The notes: a model not told the origin generated them from the letters alone. 64,000 nt of DNA from Streptomyces sp. Je 1-332 (GCF_040730185.1 NZ_CP160402.1:5084001-5148000); one strand, 5' to 3'. Positions 35,466 to 44,215 are shown, numbered from the stretch's first letter. Translations and numbers: made by a program.

Positions 35466-36698
35466 GTGACCGCAGAGGCCGCAAACGCCGCACAGGCCGC
35501 ACAGGCGGCAGTGGCCACGCAGGCGGCAGAGGCCGCCCAGGCTGCAGCGGCCACGCAGGCAGCAGTGGCCGCACAGGCAGCAGTGGCCGCACAGCCGGCA
35601 GTGGACGTCGTCGCGCTCGGCGAGTCCATGGTCACGTTCCTGCCCTCCCGCGCGGGCCGCCTCGCCGACGTCCCCTCCTTCGATCGCGGAATCGGCGGCG
35701 CCGAGTCGAACGTCGCCTGCGCGCTCGCCGCGGCCGGCCACCGCACCCGCTGGGTCAGCCGCGTCGGCGCCGACGGCTTCGGGGACCACCTCGTCGAGGC
35801 CATCGCCCGCTACGGCGTCGACACCCGGTGCGTCGGCCGCGACCCGCACCGCCCCACCGGCATCTACTTCCGCACCGCCGACGACCGCGACACCGACGCC
35901 CACGAGGTCCTCTACTACCGCGCGGGATCGGCCGCGTCGGCGATGGCACCGCGCAGCGTCGACCGCGAGGCCCTGGACGCCGGCCGCATCCTGCACCTCT
36001 CCGGCATCACCGCGGCCCTCTCCGCGGACTGCCTCGCCCTCCTGCGCGACCTGACCGCGCCCCGCCCCGGCCGGCCGCTCGTGTCGTTCGACGTGAACTA
36101 CCGCCCGGGTCTCTGGAGCGCCGGGACCGGCGAAGGCCCGGCTGTCCTGCTCGACCTCGCCCGCGGCGCCGACCTCGTCTTCGTCGGCGAGGACGAGGCC
36201 GCCGACGCCTGGGGCGTCACCGGCGGCCCCGACGCCATCCGCGCCGTGCTCCCCGAGCCCGCGACCCTCGTCGTCAAGCAGGGCAGCGGCGGCGCCACCG
36301 TCTACACGGAAGACCTCCCCGAAGGTGCGCCCGCCGTCTTCCAACCGGCGCTCAAGGTCGACGTCGTCGCCCCCGTCGGCGCCGGGGACGCCTTCGCCGC
36401 CGGGTTCCTCTCCGCGACCCTGCGCGGACTGGACGCCGAGCGGCGCCTGCGCCACGGGCACCTCATGGCGGCCGCCGCGCTCACCGTCCCCGGGGACCTC
36501 GCGACACCGCCCGCGAGGGCGCACACCGACCGTCTCGCCGCACTGGACGCCGAGGCCTGGGGGACACTTCGTCTCGGCCCGGGCTGGACGGACGGCGTCC
36601 CCGGAAACGCCCCCGGGAACGTCTCCGGAAACGCCCCCGGAGACGTTCCCGAGAACGACGCCGCGAACACCGAGGCCAAGGAGGAGGCACGTACATGA
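35466..36698 (+). CDS. kdgK: PfkB-family 2-keto-3-deoxygluconate kinase
   Basis: A 410-aa sugar kinase. The PfkB signatures are GGAESNVACALAAAG and, near residue 305, VGAGDAFAAGF with the catalytic Asp. FDVNYRPGLW is typical of the KdgK branch, which phosphorylates KDG at O6. Two odd parts flank the domain: an N-terminal Ala/Gln repeat of about 40 residues (AAQAAQAAVATQAAEAAQA) and a Gly/Asn/Pro repeat tail (PGNAPGNVSGNAPGDV). The GTG at 35466 has AGGAAG upstream; a GTG near 35602, beginning VDVVALGES, would remove the repeat. The stop overlaps the IclR start by four bases. Confidence 0.85.
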   Translation: MTAEAANAAQAAQAAVATQAAEAAQAAAATQAAVAAQAAVAAQPAVDVVALGESMVTFLPSRAGRLADVPSFDRGIGGAESNVACALAAAGHRTRWVSRVGADGFGDHLVEAIARYGVDTRCVGRDPHRPTGIYFRTADDRDTDAHEVLYYRAGSAASAMAPRSVDREALDAGRILHLSGITAALSADCLALLRDLTAPRPGRPLVSFDVNYRPGLWSAGTGEGPAVLLDLARGADLVFVGEDEAADAWGVTGGPDAIRAVLPEPATLVVKQGSGGATVYTEDLPEGAPAVFQPALKVDVVAPVGAGDAFAAGFLSATLRGLDAERRLRHGHLMAAAALTVPGDLATPPARAHTDRLAALDAEAWGTLRLGPGWTDGVPGNAPGNVSGNAPGDVPENDAANTEAKEEART

Positions 36699-37453
36699 GC
36701 CAGACCGTCGACCGAGCCCTGTCCATCCTGCCGCTGCTCGCCGAAGGCCCCGCCGACCTCGGCCAGGTCGCCGAGCGTCTCGAGGTGCACAAGTCCACCG
36801 CCCTGCGGCTCCTGCGCACACTCCACGAACACGGCCTGGTCTACCGCCAGTCCGACCAGCGCTACCGCCTGGGCGCCCGCCTCTTCGCGCTCGCGCAGGA
36901 GGCCGTCGAGAACCTCGACGTACGCGAGATCGCGCACCCCCACCTCCTCGCGCTCAACGAGAAGTGCGGCCACACCGTGCACCTCGCGGTCTACGAGGAG
37001 CAGGAAGTCCTCTACATCGACAAGGTCGAGAGCCGCTACCCGGTGCGGATGTACTCGCGCATCGGCAAGCCGGTGGCGATCACGGTCGCCGCCGTCGCCA
37101 AGCTGCTGCTCTCCGACTTTCCCGAGGCCGAGCGCCGCGCCATCGCGGAGAAGCTCGACTACCCCACATACACGTCCCGTTCGACGCCCAACGCCGCCGC
37201 GTTCCTCAAGGAACTCGGCACCGTGCGCGAACAGGGATGGGCCACCGACCTCGGTGGCCACGAGGAGTCCATCAACTGCATCGGGGCCCCCATCCGCGGT
37301 GCGGACGGCCGGGTCGTCGCCGCCATGTCGGTCTCAGCGCCGAACGTCGTCGTCACCGCCGACGAACTCCTCACGCTGCTCCCGCTGGTGCGCCGTACGG
37401 CGGACGCCATCAGCCGGGAGTACTCCGGCAAGTCACCCCTCAAGGAAGTCTGA
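36695..37453 (+). CDS. IclR-family transcriptional regulator
   Basis: A 252-aa regulator. The N-terminal winged helix is at residues 1-65 (SQTVDRALSILPLLAEGPAD, then VHKSTALRLLRTLHEHG). The C-terminal IclR effector domain includes GHTVHLAVYEEQEVLYIDKV and CIGAPIRGADGRVVAAMSVS. The ATG overlaps the kinase stop (ATGA), so it is coupled to the kinase. It probably controls the divergent kinase and deaminase promoters in response to a sugar acid; the palindrome at 35359 is a candidate site. Confidence 0.92.
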   Translation: MSQTVDRALSILPLLAEGPADLGQVAERLEVHKSTALRLLRTLHEHGLVYRQSDQRYRLGARLFALAQEAVENLDVREIAHPHLLALNEKCGHTVHLAVYEEQEVLYIDKVESRYPVRMYSRIGKPVAITVAAVAKLLLSDFPEAERRAIAEKLDYPTYTSRSTPNAAAFLKELGTVREQGWATDLGGHEESINCIGAPIRGADGRVVAAMSVSAPNVVVTADELLTLLPLVRRTADAISREYSGKSPLKEV

Positions 37454-37460
37454 ACGACCG

Positions 37461-37880
37461 ATGACCGAGAACACCGTAAAGACCGCGCTCACCCCGGCAA
37501 CCCACACCACCCCGCCCGCGAAGTTCTCCCACGGCGTGAAGAAGGGCAACATCCTTCAGGTCGCCGGTCAGGTCGGCTTCCTCCCGGCGGAGGAGGGCAA
37601 GGCCCCCACCCCCGCGGGCCCCACCCTGCGCGAGCAGACCCTCCAGACCTTCGCCAACGTCAAGGCGATCCTCGAAGAGGGCGGCGCGACCTGGGACGAC
37701 GTGATGATGATGCGCGTCTACCTCACGGACGTGGACCACTTCGCCGAGATGAACGAGATCTACAACGCGTACTTCGAGGAGCAGGGCCTCAAGGCCCCCG
37801 CCTCGGCCCGCACCACGGTCTACGTGGGCCTGCCCAAGGGTCTGCTCATCGAGATCGACGCGCTGGCTGTCCTCGGCTGA
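37461..37880 (+). CDS. RidA-family imine/enamine deaminase
   Basis: A 139-aa RidA/YjgF/UK114 protein with ILQVAGQVGF, NVKAILEEGGATWDDV and SARTTVYVGLPKG, where the Arg binds the carboxylate. RidA speeds hydrolysis of the 2-aminoacrylate-type enamine or imine released by PLP dehydratases. That fits the PLP deaminase encoded 2 kb away and supports a shared pathway. It starts seven bases after the IclR stop. Its last 36 bp, stop included, are duplicated in tandem downstream. Confidence 0.92.
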   Translation: MTENTVKTALTPATHTTPPAKFSHGVKKGNILQVAGQVGFLPAEEGKAPTPAGPTLREQTLQTFANVKAILEEGGATWDDVMMMRVYLTDVDHFAEMNEIYNAYFEEQGLKAPASARTTVYVGLPKGLLIEIDALAVLG

Positions 37881-37922
37881 TCAGCCGAGACCGACGCGCC
37901 GGCCGTCCTCGGCTGATCAGCC
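37851..37922. repeat. 36-bp tandem duplication of the RidA gene end
   Basis: Units 37851-37886 and 37887-37922 match at 33 of 36 positions and each includes the TGA. Each contains GGCTGATCAGCC, a palindrome that folds into a hairpin over the stop codon and could terminate transcription. Confidence 0.9.
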
Positions 37923-38053
37923 GGGCGCCGCGCTTCTGAACTGAACAAACCCCCGCAAGCCGTACGTCTTCACGGCGCGGTGCCAACTCCCCTGGTGGCG
38001 CCGCGCCGTGATCCCCCCTGCCCCGAAAGCCCCATGCACTTACGAGGTCAAAG

Positions 38054-39541
38054 ATGTCCCCGTCCCTCTCCACCGCGCTCGCGGCCGCCGCCCCCGAGGC
38101 CCCACCGCACACCGGCGGAATCCTCACCCTGATCGACGGCACCGCCGGCCTGCTGACCGTCGCCGCGCTCGGCATCGTGCTTCTCCTCTTCCTGATCATC
38201 AAGGTCAGGCTGCAGCCCTTCGTGGCGCTGCTCGCGGTCTCCATAGTCGTCGGCCTCTCGGCCGGCCTCTCCGTCACCGAACTCTTCGGCACGGTCCAGA
38301 AGTCCGACGCGGTCTCCGTCATCGAGTCCGGCATGGGCGGCATCCTCGGCCATGTGGCGATCATCATCGGCCTCGGCACGATGCTCGGCGCGATCCTGGA
38401 GGTGTCGGGTGGCGCAGAGGTCCTCGCCTCCCGCCTCCTGGGCCTCTTCGGCGAGAAGCGCGCCCCCCTCGCGATGGGCCTGACGGGCCTCATATTCGGC
38501 ATCCCGGTCTTCTTCGACGTCGGCATCTTCGTCCTCGCGCCGATCGTGTACGCCGCCGCCAAGCGCAGCGGCAAGTCGATCCTGCTCTACTGCCTGCCGC
38601 TGCTCGCGGGTCTCTCGATGACCCACGCGTTCCTGCCCCCGCACCCCGGCCCCGTGGCCGCCGCCGGTCTGCTCCACGTGGACCTCGGCTGGGTCATCCT
38701 GATGGGCCTGATATGCGGCATACCCGCCGTCATCGCGGCCTGGGTCTACTCCGCCTGGATCGGCAAGCGCATCTTCGTGCCCGTCCCGCAGGACATGGTC
38801 GAGGCCGCCGAGGAAGCCAGGTCGGCCGTCGTCGCCGAGCAGCGCGCCGCGGGCGTGGAGCCGGGCGAGAAGCCGGTGCCGCTGGGCATCGTCTTCGCGA
38901 TCATCGGAACGCCGCTGTTCCTGATCCTCCTCGCGACCTTCTCGTCGATCGCCTTCGACCCCTCGACCCTGCGCAGCGTCATCGAGTTCTTCGGCAGCCC
39001 CTTCGTGGCCCTGACGATCGCCCTGCTCATGGCGTACTACCTGCTCGGCATCCGGCGCGGCTGGTCGCGCAAGTCCCTCGAGACGGTGTCGACTTCGTCC
39101 CTCAAGCCGGTCGGCAACATCCTGCTCGTGGTCGGCGCCGGCGGTATCTTCGGCGCGGTCCTCAAGGCGAGCGGCGTGGCCGGGGCCCTCTCGGAGACCT
39201 TCCAGGACGTGGGCCTGCCGATCATCGTCCTCGCCTACCTGCTCTCCCTGGTGCTCCGCGTGGCCCAGGGCTCGGCGACGGTGGCGATCGTGACGACGGC
39301 GGGCATCGTGGCCCCGCTCCTGTCCGAGGGCGACTACTCCCAGGCCTTCATCGCCCTGGTCATCATGGCGATCTCGGCGGGCTCGATCTTCGCCTCGCAC
39401 GTCAACGACGGCGGCTTCTGGATGGTGGCGAAGTACTTCGGCATCTCGGAGCGCGACACACTGAAGACGTGGACGGTCCTGGAGTCGGTCCTCTCCCTGG
39501 CCGGGTTCGCGGTGGCGGCCGTGGTGAGCCTGTTCGTGTAG
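38054..39541 (+). CDS. GntP-family gluconate-type permease
   Basis: A 495-aa membrane protein with 12-14 hydrophobic helices. It has GntP features: GFGGMLG-like GLGTMLGAILEVSGGAEVLA, FGIPVFFDVGIFVLAPIVYA, THAFLPPHPGPVAAA, GSATVAIVTTAGI and SHVNDGGFWMVAKYFG. GntP proteins import gluconate and other sugar acids with protons. It is the last gene of the kinase-IclR-RidA run, about 175 bp after RidA, and is the likely importer of the sugar acid handled by this cluster. Confidence 0.92.
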   Translation: MSPSLSTALAAAAPEAPPHTGGILTLIDGTAGLLTVAALGIVLLLFLIIKVRLQPFVALLAVSIVVGLSAGLSVTELFGTVQKSDAVSVIESGMGGILGHVAIIIGLGTMLGAILEVSGGAEVLASRLLGLFGEKRAPLAMGLTGLIFGIPVFFDVGIFVLAPIVYAAAKRSGKSILLYCLPLLAGLSMTHAFLPPHPGPVAAAGLLHVDLGWVILMGLICGIPAVIAAWVYSAWIGKRIFVPVPQDMVEAAEEARSAVVAEQRAAGVEPGEKPVPLGIVFAIIGTPLFLILLATFSSIAFDPSTLRSVIEFFGSPFVALTIALLMAYYLLGIRRGWSRKSLETVSTSSLKPVGNILLVVGAGGIFGAVLKASGVAGALSETFQDVGLPIIVLAYLLSLVLRVAQGSATVAIVTTAGIVAPLLSEGDYSQAFIALVIMAISAGSIFASHVNDGGFWMVAKYFGISERDTLKTWTVLESVLSLAGFAVAAVVSLFV

Positions 39542-39691
39542 CCCCGTTCGCGCAACACCGACACCTCGCAACACCGACACCCCGAAACCGCGACACCCCG
39601 CGGGCCCGGACGCGTGAGGGCGTCCGGGCCCGCGACGTCGTCTTCGGCCAACCCCTTGTGCCGCGCGCCGCCATGCGGTTTCTTGATCGGC

Positions 39692-41023
39692 ATGGCTGAT
39701 ACGACAGGCAGTGGCACTGCCACGGGAGATGCGGCACCCCAGCCCCGCAAGTCCAGCTGGAAATACATCGGGCCGGGCATCGTCGTCGCCGCGACCGGCG
39801 TCGGCGCGGGCGACCTCGTCGCCACGCTCATCGCGGGCAGCAACTTCGGCTACACCCTGCTCTGGGCCGCCGTCATCGGCTGCGTCGTCAAGATCTCGCT
39901 CGCCGAGGCCTGCGGACGCTGGCACCTGGCGACCGGCCGCACCCTCTTCGACGGCTGGGCGAGCCTCGGGCGCTGGACGTCGTGGTACTTCGGGATCTAC
40001 GTCGTGATCTGGGGCTTCGTGTACGGGGCGGCGGCCATGTCGTCGTCCGGCCTGCCGCTTCAGGCCCTCTTCCCCGACGTCATGGATCTCAAGTGGTGGG
40101 CGATCCTGACCGGCCTCGTCGGCCTGGTCTTCGTCTGGTTCAACAAGTACTCCGTCTTCGAGAAGGTCATGACGGTGCTCGTCGGCATCATGTTCGTCGT
40201 CACCGTCTATCTCGCCATCCGCGTCACCCCGAACCTGGGCGACGCGTTCGCGGGCCTGCTGCCGGTGCTGCCCGACGAGAAGGACTCCATCCTCAACACG
40301 CTCGGCCTGATCGGCGGCGTCGGTGGCACCATCACCCTTGCCGCGTACGGCTACTGGGTCAACGCCAAGGGCTGGACGAACACCGGCTGGATGAAGGTGA
40401 TGCGGCTCGACAACCGCGTCGCGTACATCACCACCGGCGTCTTCGTCGTCGCCATGCTCTTCGTGGGCGCCGAGCTGCTGCACTCCGCGAACGTCGCGAT
40501 CGCCGGTGGCGACAAGGGGTTGGTGCAGCTCTCCGACATCCTGGAGAAGGAGTACGGAGGGGCCACCGCCAAGCTCTTCCTGATCGGCTTCCTCGCCACG
40601 TCCTTCACCTCGCTCATCGGCGTCTGGCACGGCGTGAGCCTGATGTTCGCGGACTTCGTCGAGCGCTACCGCAAGCTGCGGGCGGGCGCCGACTCGAAGG
40701 CCCTGTCCGGCGCGGAGGTGGCGTCCGGAGCCCGCGAGAAGTCGGTGCCGTTCCGCGCGTACCTGCTGTGGCTCACGTTCCCGCCGATGATTCTCCTCTT
40801 CCAGGGCGAGCCGTTCCGCCTCATCATCATCTACGGCGTGCTCGGCGCGGCCTTCATGCCCTTCCTCGCGCTCACCCTGGTCTGGCTCCTCAACTCCTCG
40901 CGCACGCCCAGCGAGTGGCGCAACGGCTGGCTCAGCAACGGCATGCTGGCGATCGCGGGCCTGCTGTTCCTGGTCCTGTGCGTCAAGCAGATCACGGACC
41001 AGGACTGGAGCAGTTTCTTCTAG
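39692..41023 (+). CDS. Nramp-family metal transporter with a non-canonical binding site
   Basis: A 443-aa protein with 11 or so helices and overall Nramp features (IGPGIVVAATGVGAGDLVAT, GSNFGYTLLW, LAEACGRWHLATGRTL). Canonical Nramps bind Mn2+/Fe2+ through DPGN in helix 1 and a Met in helix 6 (MPHN). Here helix 1 reads GVGAGD and helix 6 reads GGVGGTITLAAYGYW, so both sites differ. It may carry another ion, such as Mg2+ or Al3+, or have another role. The ATG at 39692 follows a short gap after repeats of CAACACCGACACC. Confidence 0.82.
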   Translation: MADTTGSGTATGDAAPQPRKSSWKYIGPGIVVAATGVGAGDLVATLIAGSNFGYTLLWAAVIGCVVKISLAEACGRWHLATGRTLFDGWASLGRWTSWYFGIYVVIWGFVYGAAAMSSSGLPLQALFPDVMDLKWWAILTGLVGLVFVWFNKYSVFEKVMTVLVGIMFVVTVYLAIRVTPNLGDAFAGLLPVLPDEKDSILNTLGLIGGVGGTITLAAYGYWVNAKGWTNTGWMKVMRLDNRVAYITTGVFVVAMLFVGAELLHSANVAIAGGDKGLVQLSDILEKEYGGATAKLFLIGFLATSFTSLIGVWHGVSLMFADFVERYRKLRAGADSKALSGAEVASGAREKSVPFRAYLLWLTFPPMILLFQGEPFRLIIIYGVLGAAFMPFLALTLVWLLNSSRTPSEWRNGWLSNGMLAIAGLLFLVLCVKQITDQDWSSFF

Positions 41024-41041
41024 CGCCCCGCCGTACATGCC

Positions 41042-41071
41042 GCAGCGCCGCCGGGGGAGCGGCGGCGCTGC
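41042..41071. terminator. Bidirectional terminator between Nramp and chitinase genes
   Basis: GCAGCGCCGCC and GGCGGCGCTGC form a perfect 11-bp stem with an 8-base loop between convergent genes. Confidence 0.8.
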
Positions 41072-41101
41072 AGGTGTGGGGATACGACCGCCGGGTTTCG
41101 G

Positions 41102-42115
41102 CTACGGCAGCCCGTGGACGTGCGGGCCGACCGCCTTGGACCAGGCGTTGCCGTCCGCCGCGTCCCAGTTCGTCGACCAGGTCATCGCACCCCGGATGTC
41201 GGGGTACGTCTTGGACGGCTTGAAGGAACCGCAGCTGGTGCCCTTCGCCAGGCAGTCGAGGGCCTGGTTCACCACGGACGGCGAGACGTAGCCGCCGCCG
41301 GCCGCCTTCGCCGACGCCGGGACGCCTATGCCGACCTGGGACGGGGCGAGGCCGCCCTCCAGCTGGATGCAGGCGAGCGCGGTGAGGAAGTCGACCGAGC
41401 CCTGGCTGTAGACCTTGCCGTCACAGCCCAGCATCGAACCGCTGTTGTAGTACTGCATGTTGACGACGGTGAGGATGTCCTTCACCGCGAGCGCCGTCTT
41501 GAAGTACTCGTTCGACGTCGACTGCATGTCGATCGTCTGCGGCGCCATGGTCAGAACGAACCCCGAACCCGCCTTCCCGGCAAGGGATTTCAGGGCCTGT
41601 GACATGTACGTCGAGTTGAGCCCGTTCTCCAGGTCGATGTCGACGCCGTCGAAGCCGTACTCCTGCATGAGCTTGTACGCCGAGTCGGCGAAGGCGGTCG
41701 CCGACGCGCCGTCGTTGACGGACACCGCGCCCTTCTCGCCGCCGACCGAGAGGATCACGGACTTCCCGGCCGCCTGCTTGGCCTTGATGTCGGCCTTGAA
41801 CTGGTCGACGGTGTACCCGCCGAGCCCGGCCGAGTCGAGGTTGAAGGCCAGCTCGCCCGGCGTGCCGGTCGCGTCCGCGAAGGAGACCGCGATGATGTCG
41901 TACTCGTCCTGTACGTCGCTCAGCTTCTGGACCGTGGCGCCGTTGTCGAAGTTCTGCCAGTAGCCCGTCACCGCGTGCTTCGGCACGGCGCGGGTGTCGG
42001 CGTCGGCGTTGTCGGCGCCGCCGGTGAGCAGGCCGGTGAGCGCGAGGGCGAGTGCCGTGGTCAGACCGATGACGGACCCTGCCTTCCTGCGTGTCCTGCC
42101 GCGTGCGTGGTCCAC
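41102..42115 (-). CDS. Secreted GH18 chitinase, single-domain
   Basis: A 337-aa chitinase with a signal peptide of about 40 residues starting with basic RGRTRRK. The GH18 substrate motif SVGG is at 123-126, and the catalytic DGVDIDLE at 156-163 puts the acid at E163. MQYYNS and the final MTWSTNWD complete the barrel. There is no carbohydrate-binding or FnIII domain. The GTG at 42115 has GGAGG upstream; no ATG fits. A DasR-type operator sits in the promoter, so it should respond to N-acetylglucosamine status. Confidence 0.92.
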   Translation of the reverse strand: MDHARGRTRRKAGSVIGLTTALALALTGLLTGGADNADADTRAVPKHAVTGYWQNFDNGATVQKLSDVQDEYDIIAVSFADATGTPGELAFNLDSAGLGGYTVDQFKADIKAKQAAGKSVILSVGGEKGAVSVNDGASATAFADSAYKLMQEYGFDGVDIDLENGLNSTYMSQALKSLAGKAGSGFVLTMAPQTIDMQSTSNEYFKTALAVKDILTVVNMQYYNSGSMLGCDGKVYSQGSVDFLTALACIQLEGGLAPSQVGIGVPASAKAAGGGYVSPSVVNQALDCLAKGTSCGSFKPSKTYPDIRGAMTWSTNWDAADGNAWSKAVGPHVHGLP

Positions 42116-42205
42116 TTCTGCCTCCGGTGGGGGGAGTTGGGGCTTTCGGAGCGTTTCTACGGGGCGAACTCGGCCCTGTGGGGGGGCGTTCTTGGTCGTA
42201 CAAGC

Positions 42206-42230
42206 TGGTCCAGACCAATCGGGTTGTCAA
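42206..42230 (-). promoter_or_regulatory. Chitinase promoter with a DasR-type operator
   Basis: TGGTCCAGACCA (42206-42217) matches the DasR responsive element TGGTCTAGACCA at all but one position. On the minus strand TTGACA (42230-42225) is a good -35 box, and the operator lies just after it, as in known Streptomyces chitinase promoters. The direct repeat CTCTGACGAGAC occurs twice just upstream. Confidence 0.75.
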
Positions 42231-42398
42231 TACCTCTGACGAGACCTCTGACGAGACCTCCGAGGCCGCCTCTCACACCACCCGGGCCCCGCGAGTCCGG
42301 CCAACCTCTGCGTGAACAGTGGGAAGTTGGGTGTTGAGGTGGCGATGACCTGGATAAGGTGCTGAGGCAGAAGTGCACGAAGACCGGGGGGTGTGCGT

Positions 42399-43313
42399 AT
42401 GCCGACCGCCATAGCCGTCACCGGCCCTGACCTGGTGCTGCCGTCGCCCGACCGGCACACCCCGTCCGCGGCCGTACTGCAGAGTGCCGTCCAGTCACCG
42501 CGGACGTACTCCCTCGACCAGGCGCTCACCGAGATGCACACGCTCATCGAGCACCACGGCTATGTGATCGTCCTCTGCCCCGCGTCGGCGCCGCCGGCCC
42601 TGGTCCAGCGCATGCACGCGATCCGCTCCGTCCTGGAGAGCGACCGCATCGCCATCCTGCGCCCCGACCTGCCGCCGCTCGGCCTCGCGGTCCTCGCGCT
42701 CCAGCTCCGCCAGCTCTCCATCTGCGACTTCAGCCCCGGCGTGCTCGCCTCGGCGGCCCGCCTCCTCTCCCACTACATCTACGCGGGCGCGCTGCTCGGC
42801 TCGGTGGCGAAGCTGGACCGCGTCCCGGTCACGCTCCAGTCCCACGCGAAGTCATGGATGCCGGGCACCCAGTTCGCCGTCCTGGCGACTCCCCGGCCCG
42901 AGCTGATCAAAGTGACGGGGGAAGCGATGCTCCCCGGCCCCGGATTCGGTACGAAGATGCTGTACGCCAACGGGCAACTGGGGTCCGACTGGGTCACCGA
43001 AGCCCTCGCTCCCGCCTGGCGGACCCAGGGGGTGGCGGAGGCGCGCCTGCCGGGGGAGTCCGCGCGGTGGTGGGCGACGGGCAAGCTCGTCGAGTTCGCC
43101 GCGGCGATCCCCGACATCTCCGTGCTCTACCAACTGGTGTCGTCCGTCCGCCGCGACGACTGCCACTGGTGCGGTCTGGAACTCATCGGCGACCGCTGCG
43201 GCTTCTGCGCCGCGCCGTTGCTGCCGCCGCCGGAACGCGCGGCGCCGGCACCCGCCGCCCGCGCCTCCGCTTCCGCTTCCCCCGTACGGGCGCTGCCGCG
43301 AGGCGCGACGTAG
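42399..43313 (+). CDS. Tad-locus protein of unknown function with C-terminal zinc ribbon
   Basis: A 304-aa protein. The middle (about residues 60-200) has alternating helices and strands without a known motif. The C-terminus has CHWCGLELIGDRCGFC, a four-cysteine zinc ribbon, then an Ala/Pro/Ser tail. It precedes cpaB and is in the same direction, so it may be part of the pilus operon. The ATG at 42399 is preferred because GGGGGG lies seven bases upstream; a GTG at 42393 is too close to that site. Confidence 0.7.
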   Translation: MPTAIAVTGPDLVLPSPDRHTPSAAVLQSAVQSPRTYSLDQALTEMHTLIEHHGYVIVLCPASAPPALVQRMHAIRSVLESDRIAILRPDLPPLGLAVLALQLRQLSICDFSPGVLASAARLLSHYIYAGALLGSVAKLDRVPVTLQSHAKSWMPGTQFAVLATPRPELIKVTGEAMLPGPGFGTKMLYANGQLGSDWVTEALAPAWRTQGVAEARLPGESARWWATGKLVEFAAAIPDISVLYQLVSSVRRDDCHWCGLELIGDRCGFCAAPLLPPPERAAPAPAARASASASPVRALPRGAT

Positions 43314-43406
43314 ACCAGGCCCCTGTCGTGCACTGCCCCGAACTGAACGCGCGCCACCCCGCTCACTGTCCGTAGCCGTCCGCACCCGATCGAGGTAGTC
43401 CGGTTC

Positions 43407-44120
43407 ATGAACTCACGCCAGCGCCGCGGCGTCATCCTGCTGGTCCTTTCGGTCCTGGCCGCGTTCGGCGCGTTCGCGGGCGTCCTCTCGGTGATCCGGG
43501 ACGTGAACTCGAAGGTGGGGCCCGAGGTCGCCGCGTACAAGCTCAAGGGGGACATCGCCCCCTACAAGGAGCTGAGCGCGGACCAGTTCGAGAAGGTCGA
43601 GATGCCGGAGCGTTGGCTCTCGGAGAACGCGGTCACCGATCTGCGCCAGGTCCGCGGCAAGATCGCGGTGACGGAGCTGCGGGAGGGGTCGCTGCTCCAG
43701 ACGGACATGATCGTCGACCGCCCCGAACTCGATCCGGGGCAGCAGGAGATCGCCATCATGATCGACGCGGCGACGGGTGTGGCGGGCAAGATCACGCCCG
43801 GCGCGACGGTCAACATCTACGCCACTTTCAAGGCCGAGACCGACAACGCCAAGGACCAGTCGAAGGTCATCGTCGAGTCGGCGAAGGTGATCGACGTGGG
43901 CAAGCTGACGGCCCTGGACCCGGACCAGGACGACCGCAGCAGCCGTCGTACGGCGACGGAAGCGGTGCCGATCACGTTCGCCCTGGACACGGCGGACGCG
44001 CAGCGCGTGGCGTACGCGGAGTCGTTCGCGACACACGTACGGCTCGCCTTGGTCGGCCAGGGCGAGGAACCCGCCATCCCCCGGGGCGACCGAACGTACA
44101 CACTCGACGAGGACAAGTAG
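43407..44120 (+). CDS. cpaB: CpaB/RcpC pilus assembly protein
   Basis: A 237-aa protein with an N-terminal membrane helix (GVILLVLSVLAAFGAFAGVL), then a SAF-like domain (LKGDIAPYKELSADQFEKVE) and the CpaB/RcpC beta-rich domain (TGVAGKITPGATVNIYATF). In Tad systems CpaB sits at the envelope and helps thread or stabilise the Flp fibre. Streptomycetes have no outer membrane, so here it presumably acts at the cell-wall face. It is the first recognised gene of the Tad locus. Confidence 0.86.
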   Translation: MNSRQRRGVILLVLSVLAAFGAFAGVLSVIRDVNSKVGPEVAAYKLKGDIAPYKELSADQFEKVEMPERWLSENAVTDLRQVRGKIAVTELREGSLLQTDMIVDRPELDPGQQEIAIMIDAATGVAGKITPGATVNIYATFKAETDNAKDQSKVIVESAKVIDVGKLTALDPDQDDRSSRRTATEAVPITFALDTADAQRVAYAESFATHVRLALVGQGEEPAIPRGDRTYTLDEDK

Positions 44121-44150
44121 GGGGCCTGCGCATGAGGCGACGCACGTGTG

Positions 44151-44215
44151 AACCGCCGCTGCGCGGCGGATCTCTCCCGATCACCCCGTGGGGCAATCGG
44201 GTGGGTGGGCGGGAA
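44151..44215. repeat. Hairpin element between cpaB and the TadZ-TadE gene
   Basis: AACCGCCGC-TGC-GCGGCGG (from 44151) and GGGGCAATCGGGTGGGTGGG match parts of the tandem element at 33873-34006, in a different order. It lies inside the pilus operon and could partly attenuate transcription. Confidence 0.7.

Noticed and set aside
38048..41038. A 996-aa minus-strand frame opposite gntP and the Nramp gene
   Set aside because: A shadow of two well-supported plus-strand genes; its composition (Asp/Arg/His/Glu-rich) is typical of antisense frames in high-GC DNA.
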